Part shown: positions 1-8,693 of the stretch, one piece after another
Layout: the number at the start of each line of letters is the position of its first letter
Numbering within the stretch: position 1 is the stretch's first letter
NCBI GenBank assembly: GCA_900318645.1
Contig: ONLH01000008.1
Coordinates: 1-64,000, forward strand
From: an uncultured Prevotellaceae bacterium
Lineage (GTDB): Bacteria; Bacteroidota; Bacteroidia; Bacteroidales; Muribaculaceae
Direction of reading: 5' to 3'
DNA: 64,000 bases
Made by a program: the position numbers and the translations under genes
The notes under the pieces: generated by a model
What the model saw: the letters and a program-made list of their open reading frames with translations, nothing else
Database searches by the model: none
Told to the model about the DNA's origin: nothing

Positions 1-1056
1 AAACACAGAACTCAATGGGCAGTCATGGAATAAGCCATACCCCAACATACCGGAGCCATTATTGTACCAGTTGTAGCCCAACGACAATGTCTGCTCTCCT
101 TCTTCAATAGTTACACCAGTCATTGCAGTGCAACCGTTGAAAGCGAAATTGTCAACGGAGGTTACTGCGGGTGGAATTACAATAGATTTCAGTCCACTAT
201 AGGCAAAAGCATATTGACCAATTGAAGTGACTGTAGAAGGTATAGTAAAACTTGTTAGGCTGGAGCAACCGTTGAATGCATAATTGCTTATATATTCAGT
301 GCCTTCATTCAGTTTGATTGTCTTAGCTCCTGAGAAGCCATTGAAAGCATAATCGTCTATTGACTTGATGTGGTTAGGCACGGTATAGGATGTCATACCT
401 AAGTTCCCATAGAAAAGGTTGGCTGGGATGCTCGTGACATTCTGGCCGAGCACTATCTGCGTAAGCTCTTCCTGCCTTGCAAAAGGTGAATAGCCATAGT
501 TTGAAGACGTGTTATAGCTTAACGGACGATCAATATTCACGTAGGTCAGCAAGCAGTCTTCAAACAAGCCGTGCCCTTGGCCTTGCGACGAGCCATAGCC
601 AAGACTTATAGCTGAAGTGGTAGAGACAAAGGTAACTCTTGATAGCCCGTAACAAGCACTAAATGCATAATTGCCTATAGAAGTGACCTTTGCAGGGACA
701 TTGAATGTGGTCAAACCATTACAGCCTTGAAAGGCATAGTTGCCGATTGAGGTAAGCCTTGAAGCCGTGATATTAATGCTTGATATACCAGAGCATCCGA
801 CAAAGGCATAATCACCGATAGCAGTGACATAATAGGTTTTCCCGTTTGACGTCACCGAAGTGGGGATTGTCACTGCACCACTATAGGTATTGTTGTTTTT
901 GTTGTAATAGGTGACAGCGACCGTCATGTTGGTGGATGACGTGATGTTGTAGTAGATGCCGCTCGCCTCAAAATCGTAGGCGGTAACTGTTAGGGTGGAG
1001 CCTAGCAACAGGATGAGCAGAAAAGTAGCTCGGATAGTTTGTAATAAGTTTTTCAT
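1..1056 (-). CDS. BspA-like leucine-rich repeat surface protein, C-terminus cut by window edge
   Basis: The minus-strand frame is open from an ATG at 1056 to base 1, giving 352 residues with no stop, so the 3' end lies outside the window. A Sec-type signal peptide (MKNLLQTIRATFLLILLLGS) precedes repeated LRR_5/BspA units of the form 'IGDYAFVGCSGISSINI', 'IGNYAFQGCNGLTTFNV', 'IDDYAFNGFSGAKTIKL' and 'IGQYAFAYSGLKSIVI', each about 23 residues, with a typical 'GLFHDCPL' segment. Proteins of this family in Bacteroidales are secreted or surface adhesins that bind host matrix proteins or other bacteria; the ligand here is unknown. A Bacteroidetes-type promoter lies about 45 nt upstream of the ATG. 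What is missing is the C-terminus, where a type IX tail or another anchoring domain would be expected. Confidence 0.85.
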   Translation of the reverse strand, partial: MKNLLQTIRATFLLILLLGSTLTVTAYDFEASGIYYNITSSTNMTVAVTYYNKNNNTYSGAVTIPTSVTSNGKTYYVTAIGDYAFVGCSGISSINITASRLTSIGNYAFQGCNGLTTFNVPAKVTSIGNYAFSACYGLSRVTFVSTTSAISLGYGSSQGQGHGLFEDCLLTYVNIDRPLSYNTSSNYGYSPFARQEELTQIVLGQNVTSIPANLFYGNLGMTSYTVPNHIKSIDDYAFNGFSGAKTIKLNEGTEYISNYAFNGCSSLTSFTIPSTVTSIGQYAFAYSGLKSIVIPPAVTSVDNFAFNGCTAMTGVTIEEGEQTLSLGYNWYNNGSGMLGYGLFHDCPLSSVF

Positions 1057-1098
1057 ACGCGTAAAGGTCATTTAGTTGTTAATCATTTGAATATGCTG

Positions 1099-1129
1099 CA
1101 AATATATGACAATAATTCCCAGTATCCAA
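1099..1129 (-). promoter_or_regulatory. Bacteroidetes-type promoter for the LRR gene
   Basis: On the minus strand TTG (1129-1127), a 20-nt spacer and TATATTTG (1106-1099) match the Bacteroidetes housekeeping consensus TTG/N19-20/TAnnTTTG. It would give a leader of roughly 40 nt before the ATG at 1056. Confidence 0.55.
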
Positions 1130-1600
1130 GTAAACCGAGAATAAAATTGTTACTTAAATGACCTTAAATGCCCATGAATGAACCGAAAAAGGATTCATTA
1201 CTATCCCTGTGGGTGACAGTCTGTCAGGCTACCGCCTACATTTTTTATTATTCGGGCATAGCGATATAGGGCCTACGGCTGATGTTTAGCGACGGATTCG
1301 GGTGATAGGCGTGTGGCGGTAACAGACGGGGTGTCGTAGATGGGTAAATGTCTTGCGACTTTTTCATTGTCATAACTCAATTAATAATAAAACACTTTTC
1401 GATCATGGCAGAACAATAAACGTGCCAATACTCATGAATCTTTGAGAAATGGCTAAAAACATGCCTGTCATGTCATAAAAACTGACATCTTGCTTTGGTT
1501 TCATTCTGTTGACCCATGCGACGACATTACAAAAAAATGAAAAAAGTATTATTTGAGCACAACTATTATTGATTAACTATATAACCATTAACAAAAAAAC
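1130..1600. other. Intergenic region without a recognisable gene
   Basis: There is no open frame of useful length on either strand between the divergent LRR gene and prs. The stretch at about 1200-1350 is visibly more GC-rich than its AT-rich flanks and holds short inverted motifs (GACAG/CTGTC around 1216-1226, GGC-TACC-GCC around 1228-1237). This could be gene decay or an unrecognised small RNA. I cannot support either. Confidence 0.3.
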
Positions 1601-1602
1601 AC

Positions 1603-1610
1603 TATCTTTG
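1603..1610 (+). promoter_or_regulatory. -7 box of the prs promoter
   Basis: TATCTTTG matches the TAnnTTTG -7 element and lies 31 nt before the prs ATG. No good TTG/TTTG is found at the expected 19-21 nt spacing, so only the -7 element is supported. Confidence 0.5.
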
Positions 1611-1640
1611 CGGAGGTAAACAAATTTATGGTTTTTTGTT

Positions 1641-2576
1641 ATGGCTGAAATGAAGATTTTCTCGGGCACTAACTCACGTTATGTCGCCTTGAAGATTGCA
1701 AAACAACTTGGTGTGGAATTGGGCAAACTCAACATCATGCATTTTGCTGACGGTGAGTTTGAAGTATGCTATGAGGAACCCGTGCGTGGTGCTGAAGTCT
1801 ATCTTGTTCAATCAACGTTTAACGCCAGCGAGAATCTGATGGAGCTCCTGCTGATGGTCGATGCCGCCAAGCGCGCTTCGGCTCACTCGGTCATTGCCGT
1901 TATCCCCTACTTCGGATGGGCTCGTCAGGATCGCAAGGACAAGCCTCGCGTTTCGATTGCCGCCAAGCTGGTCGCCAACCTGCTGATTGCTGCCGGCATT
2001 GACCGTCTGATCACAATGGACCTTCATGCCGACCAGATTCAAGGGTTCTTTGATATTCCCGTTGACCACCTGTATGCTTCGACCATGTTTGTCCCCGACA
2101 TTGATTCTCTCAACCTCAAGGACATGGTTATTGCTTCGCCTGACGTGGGCGGTGCCAAGAGGGCAAATTCCTATGCTAAATACTTCAACAAGCCTCTTGT
2201 GCTGTGTCACAAGCATCGTCTGCAGGCCAATGTAGTAGAGAGCATGACCATCATCGGTGACGTGAAAGACAAGGATGTGATTCTCATCGACGACATGGTG
2301 GATACCGCTGGTACCATCTGCAAGGCTGCCTCATTGATGAAGGAGCATGGAGCCCGCAGCGTGCGTGCCTATATCTCTCATGCCGTGATGAGCGATCCCG
2401 CCTCACAGCGCGTGATGGAGAGCGGCCTGGACGAGCTGGTCATCAGCGACAGTATCCCCTACGACACAGACCGCTGCCCCAAGGTGCGTGTCCTGAGCGT
2501 TGACAAGCTGTTTGCTCACACCATCAGCCATGTCAACAGCAAGAGGTCCATCAGCGAGGTCTTCTTGTTTAAGTAA
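1641..2576 (+). CDS. prs: Ribose-phosphate pyrophosphokinase
   Basis: The 311-residue protein has the usual length of class I PRPP synthetases. They make 5-phosphoribosyl-1-diphosphate from ribose 5-phosphate and ATP for nucleotide, histidine, tryptophan and NAD synthesis. Visible family signatures are the N-terminal 'FSGTNSRYVALKIAKQLG', the 'YFGWARQDRKDKPRVSIAAK' ATP-loop region, the 'DLHADQIQGFF' metal-binding segment and the PRPP-binding loop 'VILIDDMVDTAGT'. The ATG at 1641 is chosen because the ATG 13 bases upstream is out of frame and closes at once. The protein is cytosolic. It is transcribed alone and converges on lon; a T-rich tract and a 12-bp hairpin follow its stop. Confidence 0.97.
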   Translation: MAEMKIFSGTNSRYVALKIAKQLGVELGKLNIMHFADGEFEVCYEEPVRGAEVYLVQSTFNASENLMELLLMVDAAKRASAHSVIAVIPYFGWARQDRKDKPRVSIAAKLVANLLIAAGIDRLITMDLHADQIQGFFDIPVDHLYASTMFVPDIDSLNLKDMVIASPDVGGAKRANSYAKYFNKPLVLCHKHRLQANVVESMTIIGDVKDKDVILIDDMVDTAGTICKAASLMKEHGARSVRAYISHAVMSDPASQRVMESGLDELVISDSIPYDTDRCPKVRVLSVDKLFAHTISHVNSKRSISEVFLFK

Positions 2577-2586
2577 ATCCCGTCTG

Positions 2587-2627
2587 TTTTTTCTTTTTTC
2601 TTTTTTTTCTTTTTTTTCTTTTTTTTC
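2587..2627. repeat. Interrupted poly-T tract, (T6-8 C)5
   Basis: Immediately after the prs stop the plus strand reads T6 C, T6 C, T8 C, T8 C, T8 C, so the last units have a 9-nt period. It may act as the U-rich end of prs transcription or be a slippage-prone microsatellite. A shorter tract of the same design (T6 C T8 CC) lies at 8656-8672. Confidence 0.7.
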
Positions 2628-2650
2628 GTACATACAGGATATACATAACA

Positions 2651-2687
2651 ATATCGCCACGGTAACTTCAAAGTCCCGTGGCGATAT
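2651..2687. terminator. Hairpin between convergent prs and lon
   Basis: A perfect 12-bp inverted repeat (ATATCGCCACGG at 2651-2662, CCGTGGCGATAT at 2676-2687) encloses a 13-nt loop between two convergent genes. The position suggests bidirectional termination. The U-run behind the stem is weak on both sides. Confidence 0.6.
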
Positions 2688-2705
2688 CGTTTATATTAAG
2701 CTGTT

Positions 2706-5168
2706 TTACAGCTCGATGGCGTCTTTCACCTTCTCAGGCAGCAGGGCTATGTCGAGGACATCCTTGATGGTGTTCACATAGTGGAATGTCAGACCCTTGA
2801 GGTAGATCTCGTTGATTTCCTCAATGTCCTTGCGGTTGTCCTTGCAGAGGATGATCTCGCGGATGCCGGCACGTTTGGCAGCGAGGATTTTCTCCTTGAT
2901 GCCTCCCACGGGCAGGACTTTGCCGCGCAGCGTGATTTCGCCGGTCATTGCCAGGTGGTCCTTGACGCGTCGCTGGGTGAACGACGAAGCGAGCGAGGTG
3001 ACCATCGTCACACCTGCCGACGGGCCATCCTTGGGGATAGCGCCCTCGGGGACATGGATGTGGACGTTGTATTTGTCAAACAAGTCCGGGTCAATGTTCA
3101 GCAGTGAGCAATGGGAACGCAGGTATTGCAAGGCAATCACTGCCGATTCCTTCATCACGTCACCCAGATTGCCCGTCAACGTGAGCTTCTCGCCCTTGCC
3201 GCGAGCCAGCGATGACTCAACGAACAAGATTTCGCCTCCCACAGCGGTCCATGCCAAGCCAGTCACCACGCCAGCAAATTCATTGCCCTCGTACTTGTCT
3301 CGGCTGTAGTCAGGAGCGCCCAAGTATTCTTTCAAATCATCGGGCTTGATGCTGGTGGGGAATGCATCGCCGCTGGCTTTGTGGCGTGCCACACGGCGCA
3401 GTACCGTTGCGATTTTTTTCTCCAGTTGGCGCACACCGGATTCACGGGTATAATCCTCGATGATCTTAAGAATCGTCTGCTTGCCAAACTTGATTTCGTT
3501 CTTCTTGAAGCCGTTGTTTTCCAGCTCCTTGGGAATCAAGTGGCGCTTGGCGATTTCCAGTTTTTCTTCGGGAATATAGCCGTTGATCTCGATGATCTCC
3601 ATACGGTCAAGCAGCGGGCGGCTCACGGTTGCCAGGCTGTTGGCAGTGGCGATGAACAGAATCTTGGAGAGGTCATAGTCCACATCCAGGTAGTTGTCGT
3701 GGAAATGACCGTTCTGCTCCGGGTCAAGCACCTCGAGCAACGCCGATGACGGGTCACCCTTGAAGTCCTGTCCCACTTTGTCGATCTCGTCAAGTACGAT
3801 GACGGGATTATTGCTGCCGCATTTGGCCAGGGCTGCGATGATGCGACCCGGCATGGCGCCGATGTAAGTGCGACGGTGGCCACGGATCTCGGCCTCGTCA
3901 TGCAGACCACCCAGGGAAATGCGGGCATATTCACGGTGCAGGGCGTCGGCAATTGACTTGCCCAATGAGGTCTTCCCCACTCCCGGAGGGCCGTAGAGGC
4001 AGAGGATAGGCGCCTTGAGGTCACCTCTGAGCTTCAGTACTGACAGGTGTTCCAGGATACGGTCCTTGACCTTCTCGAGGCCATAGTGGTCGGCATTGAG
4101 CTTATCTTCCACCTTCTTGAGGTCAAAATTGTCCTCGGTATAGGTGTCCCAGGGCAGGTTGAGCATATTGTCAAGATAGGCATACTGCACCGAATAGTCC
4201 GGCGATTGGGGATTGAGGCGTTCCAGCTTGCGTAATTCTTTGTCAAACTGCTTCTGTACGTCCTGGCTCCATTTCATCTTCAGGCTTCTCTCGTGAAGCT
4301 CCTCGATGTCATCGATATCGGTTCCCAGTTCCTCCTGGATGGTGCGAATCTGCTGCTGCAGGAAGTGCTCACGCTGCTGCTGCGACAGGTCTTCGCGTGT
4401 GCGTTCCTGGATGTTGGCCTTGATTTCCACCAGTTGCTCTTCACGAGACAGCAGTTGGTACAGCATGTAGCCGCGTTTTTTCACGTCACGTTCCTCCAGC
4501 ATGTGCTGTTTCTGGTCCGAGTCAAATGCGATGTTCGTTGCCAGGAAGTTCATCAGGTACATCGGGTTGTCGATGTTCTTCATGGCAAAAGCCAGTTCAC
4601 GGCCGTTGGCGCCCATATTGCGGAGCATGCGCAGGGTGACTTCGCCAATAGATTGCATCAGCATCTCAAACTCCTTGTCACCGGGCATAGGCAGTTTGTC
4701 CTCTACCAGCTTAACCGAGCCACGCAGGTAAGGCGTGATTTCAATCACCTTTTCCAGATGGCAAGCCGAACGTCCTTGCAGGATGACGTTGGTCGAGCCG
4801 TCGGGCAGTTCCAGCACCTTGATGATGGAAGCGATGGTACCGAAGCGGTACAGGTCACGCTCCATGGGATCATCAACGTGGCTGTCATACTGGCAGAATA
4901 CAGCGATAGGATGATGGTGCTCTTCGGCTTCCTTGATCAGTCGCATGGATTTATCCCTGCCGACCGAAACGGGCATCGTCATCATGGGGAACAGCACCAT
5001 ATTACGCAGCGGCAGAATGGGGATATCGGCCGCTTGGCTGTCTTGAATTTCGGTGCCGTCGTTCACATCGTGAATCTCGGTGATGATGGGGACAACGCGG
5101 GCTCCACCCTCGTTCAATTCATTATCTATATTGTCAAATAAATCTATCATATTATCCTTGTTAATCAT
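2706..5168 (-). CDS. lon: ATP-dependent protease La (LonA)
   Basis: The 820-residue protein has full LonA architecture: the N-terminal substrate-binding LON domain (about residues 45-250, starting at '[20 protein letters not shown]'), a coiled linker, an AAA+ module with Walker A GPPGVGKT (393-400) and Walker B VIVLDE (456-461), and a C-terminal Ser-Lys protease domain. The catalytic serine is S717 in GPSAG and the lysine is K760 in 'GGIKEK'. Lon degrades misfolded and some regulatory proteins in the cytosol. An N-terminal extension of about 45 acidic residues precedes the LON domain. The start at 5168 follows a -7 box at 5190-5197. The gene lies downstream of the dipeptidyl peptidase III gene but is separated from it by a terminator, so it is probably its own unit. 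Confidence 0.97.
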   Translation of the reverse strand: MINKDNMIDLFDNIDNELNEGGARVVPIITEIHDVNDGTEIQDSQAADIPILPLRNMVLFPMMTMPVSVGRDKSMRLIKEAEEHHHPIAVFCQYDSHVDDPMERDLYRFGTIASIIKVLELPDGSTNVILQGRSACHLEKVIEITPYLRGSVKLVEDKLPMPGDKEFEMLMQSIGEVTLRMLRNMGANGRELAFAMKNIDNPMYLMNFLATNIAFDSDQKQHMLEERDVKKRGYMLYQLLSREEQLVEIKANIQERTREDLSQQQREHFLQQQIRTIQEELGTDIDDIEELHERSLKMKWSQDVQKQFDKELRKLERLNPQSPDYSVQYAYLDNMLNLPWDTYTEDNFDLKKVEDKLNADHYGLEKVKDRILEHLSVLKLRGDLKAPILCLYGPPGVGKTSLGKSIADALHREYARISLGGLHDEAEIRGHRRTYIGAMPGRIIAALAKCGSNNPVIVLDEIDKVGQDFKGDPSSALLEVLDPEQNGHFHDNYLDVDYDLSKILFIATANSLATVSRPLLDRMEIIEINGYIPEEKLEIAKRHLIPKELENNGFKKNEIKFGKQTILKIIEDYTRESGVRQLEKKIATVLRRVARHKASGDAFPTSIKPDDLKEYLGAPDYSRDKYEGNEFAGVVTGLAWTAVGGEILFVESSLARGKGEKLTLTGNLGDVMKESAVIALQYLRSHCSLLNIDPDLFDKYNVHIHVPEGAIPKDGPSAGVTMVTSLASSFTQRRVKDHLAMTGEITLRGKVLPVGGIKEKILAAKRAGIREIILCKDNRKDIEEINEIYLKGLTFHYVNTIKDVLDIALLPEKVKDAIEL

Positions 5169-5189
5169 GCACTAAGGCATTTCAGCCCG

Positions 5190-5197
5190 CAAAATTA
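5190..5197 (-). promoter_or_regulatory. -7 box of the lon promoter, next to 7-bp repeat relics
   Basis: On the minus strand TAATTTTG (5197-5190) fits TAnnTTTG, 22 nt before the lon start. Just upstream (5203-5223) are three 7-bp units of the TAAACTN type, a short copy of the intergenic repeat found elsewhere in the window. No clear -33 element is seen. Confidence 0.45.
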
Positions 5198-5271
5198 CAT
5201 AAAAGTTTAGAGTTTAAGGTTTATTCATTGGGGATTTTTACTGAGAAGGAGAATGACGAGGCTCCCAGAGA

Positions 5272-5306
5272 ATTAAAAACGGAAGCCAAGTGAATGGCTC
5301 CCGTTT
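5272..5306 (-). terminator. Intrinsic terminator of the dipeptidyl peptidase III gene
   Basis: The stem is AAACGGAAGCCA (5277-5288) against TGGCTCCCGTTT (5295-5306), 12 bp with one A/C mismatch and a 6-nt loop. On the minus strand it is followed directly by TTTTTAATT. Confidence 0.8.
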
Positions 5307-5349
5307 GATGATCAGCAGTGTAAAGAAACACTTACTTGATTGTGTTGAA

Positions 5350-7350
5350 TCAATGCGTCAGCGGTGAATAGTCCTGACCGTAGCGCAGCATCTGGTCAAT
5401 GTAGCCCTCGGTGTAAGAAACCTTGACGTCAATCAGCTTGCCGTTCTTGTCATAGACCGGAGTATAGATGGGGTTAACAAAGCCCTTATAGGGAGCGATG
5501 TTCAGACCCTCGTAGCGGGCAAGCACTTCCTTGTGAATTTCGGGGTCCACCTTGACACCATAGGTCTCCACCAGCTGGCGTCCGGCCTCGTAGTCACCCT
5601 CGCTCTTGATGCGCTGTACCTCGGCGAGCAGCTCTGCAAACAGGCCACGCAGTTTCTCGTAGTCGTTGACGCGGATATAGGTCTTACCGTCGCGCTTCAC
5701 ATACTCGATGACGTTGTCCTTCTTGCCATGCTGGTAGCACCACTCGCTGATGAACTTGCGGTTGCGCATGTGAGCCTCCTCGATGTCCTTACCGGGGACG
5801 ATGCGGGTCAACTGGGTCATCAGACCGTTCATGATGTACTTGTAGTACTCGGCCTTGTAGGTGTCCATGTTGGGGAAGATACCCAGCTCGACGAGCTTGG
5901 GATCAGCGAGATAATAGAGGGCGAACAGGTCGGCACGGCCTTCCTCCAGCGATGAGCCGTAGGCCTTGAGGGCATCAGGGTCAACACCGGGGAGCAGCTG
6001 GCCCGATGCATGGCCGAGGCACTCGTGCAGGTCAGTGTGGAGGGCGTCGGCGATGTCGAGATATTTCTTCATCAGTTCCATCTCAACGTTGCTGTAGGCA
6101 AACTCCTCATTGAAGCCAGTGCCGGCAGCCACCTTGTTATAGGCGTCGGTGATATTGTCGATGCTGACCGACTTGGAACCATGGGCGGCACGGATCCAGT
6201 TGCTGTTGGGCAGGTTGATGCCGATGGGCGTTGAAGGATAGCTGTCACCAGCCAGGATGGCGGCGGTGATAACCTTGGCGCTCACGCCCTTCACATTCTT
6301 CTTTTTGAAGCGATTGTCAACAGGCGAGTTGCTCTCGAAGTATTGAGCATTGTCGCTGATGAGCTTGGAACGGCGTGAAGCAGCCTTGTCCTTGAAGTTG
6401 ACCATGCCTTCCCACGAACCGGTCATGCCCAGGGGATCGCCATAGCTCTCGATGAAGCCGTTGATGAAATCCACATCACTCTTGGTTTCCTCGGCCCACA
6501 TGATGCTATAGTCGTCAAAGGTCTTCAGCGATCCGGTCTGATAGAACTTAATCAGCTCGTTGATGTAGGCGCGCTGGCCTTCGTTCTCGGCCACGGTGGC
6601 AGCCTTCTGGAGCCAATAGACAATCTTCTCGATGGCCTTGCTGTAGAGGCCGCCCACCTTGTAGGGCTCCTCGACAATCTTGCCGTTCCTCTTCACCACC
6701 TTGCAGTTCAAGCCCCACGAAATCGGGGTAAGGTCGGTGGTGTCCTTGAGGTTGTTGTAGAAGTTCTCTACTTCTTGCTGGGTCACGCCCTCATACATGT
6801 TGCAGGCAGAGGTGAGAATCAGGTCCTGACCATCGGCCTGGTTGACGCGCTTGGCCATGAATGACGGGTCAAAGATGATGCGGTCCAGCACCTTCTTCTC
6901 GTCGGCACGCTTCTTGGCATTGGGCAAGGCTGCAAACTGCTTGTCAAAGAAATCTTTTGAGAACTCGGGAATGAACTTGTCCATCGAGTAGTGGTGATGG
7001 ATGCCGTTACCGAACCACACCTGCTTCAGGTACTTCATGAAGGCCTGGAAGTCCTTGCTGTTCTTGTCGCCCTTGTAGTTGCGGTAGATGTCCTCAAGGG
7101 TTTGGCGAACCATCAGGTTGTACTTGCAGTTCTGGTCAAAGAGGATGTCACGGCCGTTGAGGGCAGCCTCGGTGAGGTAATAAACCAATTCCTTCTGCTG
7201 GAGGGAGAGGTCCTCAAAGCCGGGCACCTGGTAACGGAGCACCTCGATGTCGGCAAAGCGGTCCACCGAGTAGTTGAAGTTGCTGTTCTGTGCCATTGCG
7301 GTAGTAGATAGCGCCGCTGTCAAGATGGCGGCAATCATCATTTTCTTCAT
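5350..7350 (-). CDS. Dipeptidyl peptidase III-like metallopeptidase (M49)
   Basis: The 666-residue protein carries the M49 zinc motif HEXXGH as HECLGH (residues 442-447), with the second conserved glutamate motif as EEGRAD (469-474). Family members remove dipeptides from the N-terminus of short peptides using one Zn2+. A signal peptide (MKKMMIAAILTAALSTTAMA) indicates export to the periplasm, unlike the cytosolic eukaryotic enzymes. The length agrees with Bacteroidetes DPP III. It is the last gene of a minus-strand run (two small lipoprotein genes upstream, 38 nt away) and ends in a hairpin with a U-run. Together with the tricorn-like protease further up the block it suggests extracytoplasmic peptide breakdown. 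Confidence 0.92.
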   Translation of the reverse strand: MKKMMIAAILTAALSTTAMAQNSNFNYSVDRFADIEVLRYQVPGFEDLSLQQKELVYYLTEAALNGRDILFDQNCKYNLMVRQTLEDIYRNYKGDKNSKDFQAFMKYLKQVWFGNGIHHHYSMDKFIPEFSKDFFDKQFAALPNAKKRADEKKVLDRIIFDPSFMAKRVNQADGQDLILTSACNMYEGVTQQEVENFYNNLKDTTDLTPISWGLNCKVVKRNGKIVEEPYKVGGLYSKAIEKIVYWLQKAATVAENEGQRAYINELIKFYQTGSLKTFDDYSIMWAEETKSDVDFINGFIESYGDPLGMTGSWEGMVNFKDKAASRRSKLISDNAQYFESNSPVDNRFKKKNVKGVSAKVITAAILAGDSYPSTPIGINLPNSNWIRAAHGSKSVSIDNITDAYNKVAAGTGFNEEFAYSNVEMELMKKYLDIADALHTDLHECLGHASGQLLPGVDPDALKAYGSSLEEGRADLFALYYLADPKLVELGIFPNMDTYKAEYYKYIMNGLMTQLTRIVPGKDIEEAHMRNRKFISEWCYQHGKKDNVIEYVKRDGKTYIRVNDYEKLRGLFAELLAEVQRIKSEGDYEAGRQLVETYGVKVDPEIHKEVLARYEGLNIAPYKGFVNPIYTPVYDKNGKLIDVKVSYTEGYIDQMLRYGQDYSPLTH

Positions 7351-7388
7351 ATAAAAAGTCGTTTATTTAATGCTATTATAATATCAGG

Positions 7389-8150
7389 TTATTGTTGTTG
7401 CTCTTCTTCCGGGAGGCGCGAGAAACGCTCCTCACCCAAAACAAAGACGGTATATTTGCCAGGGATGAGCTTGGAACTGTCATCAGTCTGATAGGCGTAG
7501 AATTTCCTGCTTTTCTCGTCCCACTTGAACAAGTCGCTGACGGGCGTACTGCCATCGTCGAAAAACACGTTGTTGCCAGCAAACTCGATGCCGTCAAAGA
7601 AGTTGGGCAAAAGCATAAGTTGGACACCATTCAGATAGGCAGCCGACACGTAGGCCTTGCGTTTCTGTCCATCATAGATAAAGGACTGACCTATCATGTA
7701 AACCGGACGTTTGCCGATGGTAATCTCAAAGATGGTGTCGATGCTGTGACCGAACGAAGACATCTTCTTGAGGTCGTTTTTGCGTCCTGCAAGCAGGTAA
7801 TCAAGGGTGCCACCGAAAGCAACCATTTTTCCTTGGGCTATCCACTGGATGACGTTGTCATACTTGGGATTCTCGCTATTGCTGTTGAGGCACCAACTGT
7901 AGCACCTCACTAGGCTGTCGGGACTCGTCACGATCTTCAGCCCTAATTTCTCTCGCATCAGCGGGAAGTCATAATTCATCGTCCCCTCATCGCTCGAGAG
8001 CCAATAGCTGAATTCCTGGTTGGCAGTGGCCGACTCTTCAAAGCTCTCGCTCAAGAGGCCTTTCAGAAACTTCTTCTCGTTTCTCTCATTTTTAGAGCAG
8101 GATGCCGCTACAAGGAGGAGCAAGGTGAGGAAAAGTGCTGTTTTTCTCAT
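7389..8150 (-). CDS. Putative lipoprotein of unknown function (253 aa)
   Basis: I do not recognise this family. The first 18 residues are a lipoprotein signal with lipobox LVAASC, so the mature protein should be lipid-anchored and periplasmic or at the outer membrane. The rest is soluble with no membrane segment. It starts with a charged linker (SKNERNEKKF) and contains short aromatic stretches such as 'NQEFSYWLSSDEGTMNYDF'. The tail is Glu/Gln-rich (PEEEQQQ). The start overlaps the stop of the preceding lipoprotein gene by 4 bases (ATGA), which indicates translational coupling. The two probably act together. Confidence 0.75.
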   Translation of the reverse strand: MRKTALFLTLLLLVAASCSKNERNEKKFLKGLLSESFEESATANQEFSYWLSSDEGTMNYDFPLMREKLGLKIVTSPDSLVRCYSWCLNSNSENPKYDNVIQWIAQGKMVAFGGTLDYLLAGRKNDLKKMSSFGHSIDTIFEITIGKRPVYMIGQSFIYDGQKRKAYVSAAYLNGVQLMLLPNFFDGIEFAGNNVFFDDGSTPVSDLFKWDEKSRKFYAYQTDDSSKLIPGKYTVFVLGEERFSRLPEEEQQQ

Positions 8151-8608
8151 TTCATCTTAGGATAAATCATCTCGTTATCCTTCATGATGGTCAAGCTTTC
8201 GTTGCCAGCATTGGAGTTGATGACATAGATGGTGCCGTCCTCGGTCTTCATCAGGTAGTTGCCGTCCTTCATCACACATTGCTTGGTCTCGGCGACCTGC
8301 TCGGGCTTGCCGGCCTTGTCCTGGCCAACCTTCCACATGCTGACGCGGTAAGTACCGTCGGCCAGATTCTCGAGCTGTACCTGATAGTCGGGGGTGTTGA
8401 ACTGGGCCACGACATGGTCCTTGCCGTCCTCGGTGGGCTGTGCTCTATCGACATCCACCTTGGCAGCGCTCTTCTTCAGTTGTGCGCTGTCCACTTGTTC
8501 AGTACCGTTTACACCGTTCTCATTACCGTCAGCTTTGGCGGGTTTCTCGTTACATGCAGTCATGGCCATCATAGCCACAGCAGCAAAAAGGATAAAGAAT
8601 TTCTTCAT
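8147..8608 (-). CDS. Small putative lipoprotein (153 aa)
   Basis: It has an N-terminal lipoprotein signal ending in lipobox MTAC at about residue 19, a low-complexity Ala/Lys/Asn linker, then a compact C-terminal domain rich in short beta-type segments ('HVVAQFNTPDYQVQLENLAD', 'GTIYVINSNAGNESLTIMKD'). No named family is recognised. It is the first of two lipoprotein genes overlapping by 4 bases and leading into the DPP III gene. The 85-bp gap upstream separates it from rlmI and contains a T-rich tract and a small hairpin. Confidence is in the gene, not in any function. Confidence 0.75.
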   Translation of the reverse strand: MKKFFILFAAVAMMAMTACNEKPAKADGNENGVNGTEQVDSAQLKKSAAKVDVDRAQPTEDGKDHVVAQFNTPDYQVQLENLADGTYRVSMWKVGQDKAGKPEQVAETKQCVMKDGNYLMKTEDGTIYVINSNAGNESLTIMKDNEMIYPKMK

Positions 8609-8650
8609 TGTTTTTTTGATTGATGATTATGATTTTTAAAAATTTGATTT

Positions 8651-8684
8651 TTCTCTTTTTTCTTTTTTTTCCACGCGTACGTGG
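8651..8684. repeat. T-rich tract plus small hairpin downstream of rlmI
   Basis: The plus strand holds T6 C T8 followed by CCACG-CGTA-CGTGG (8671-8684), a 5-bp stem with a tetraloop. The T-run is on the wrong side of the hairpin to make an intrinsic terminator for rlmI on the minus strand. The tract has the same design as the one behind prs. Confidence 0.45.
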
Positions 8685-8693
8685 GATAAATCA

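Noticed and set aside
4293..5141. Long open frame antisense to lon (282 codons, plus strand)
   Set aside because: It lies fully inside the conserved LonA coding sequence on the other strand, is low-complexity in His/Gln/Val, and has no promoter. It is a shadow of the codon bias of lon.
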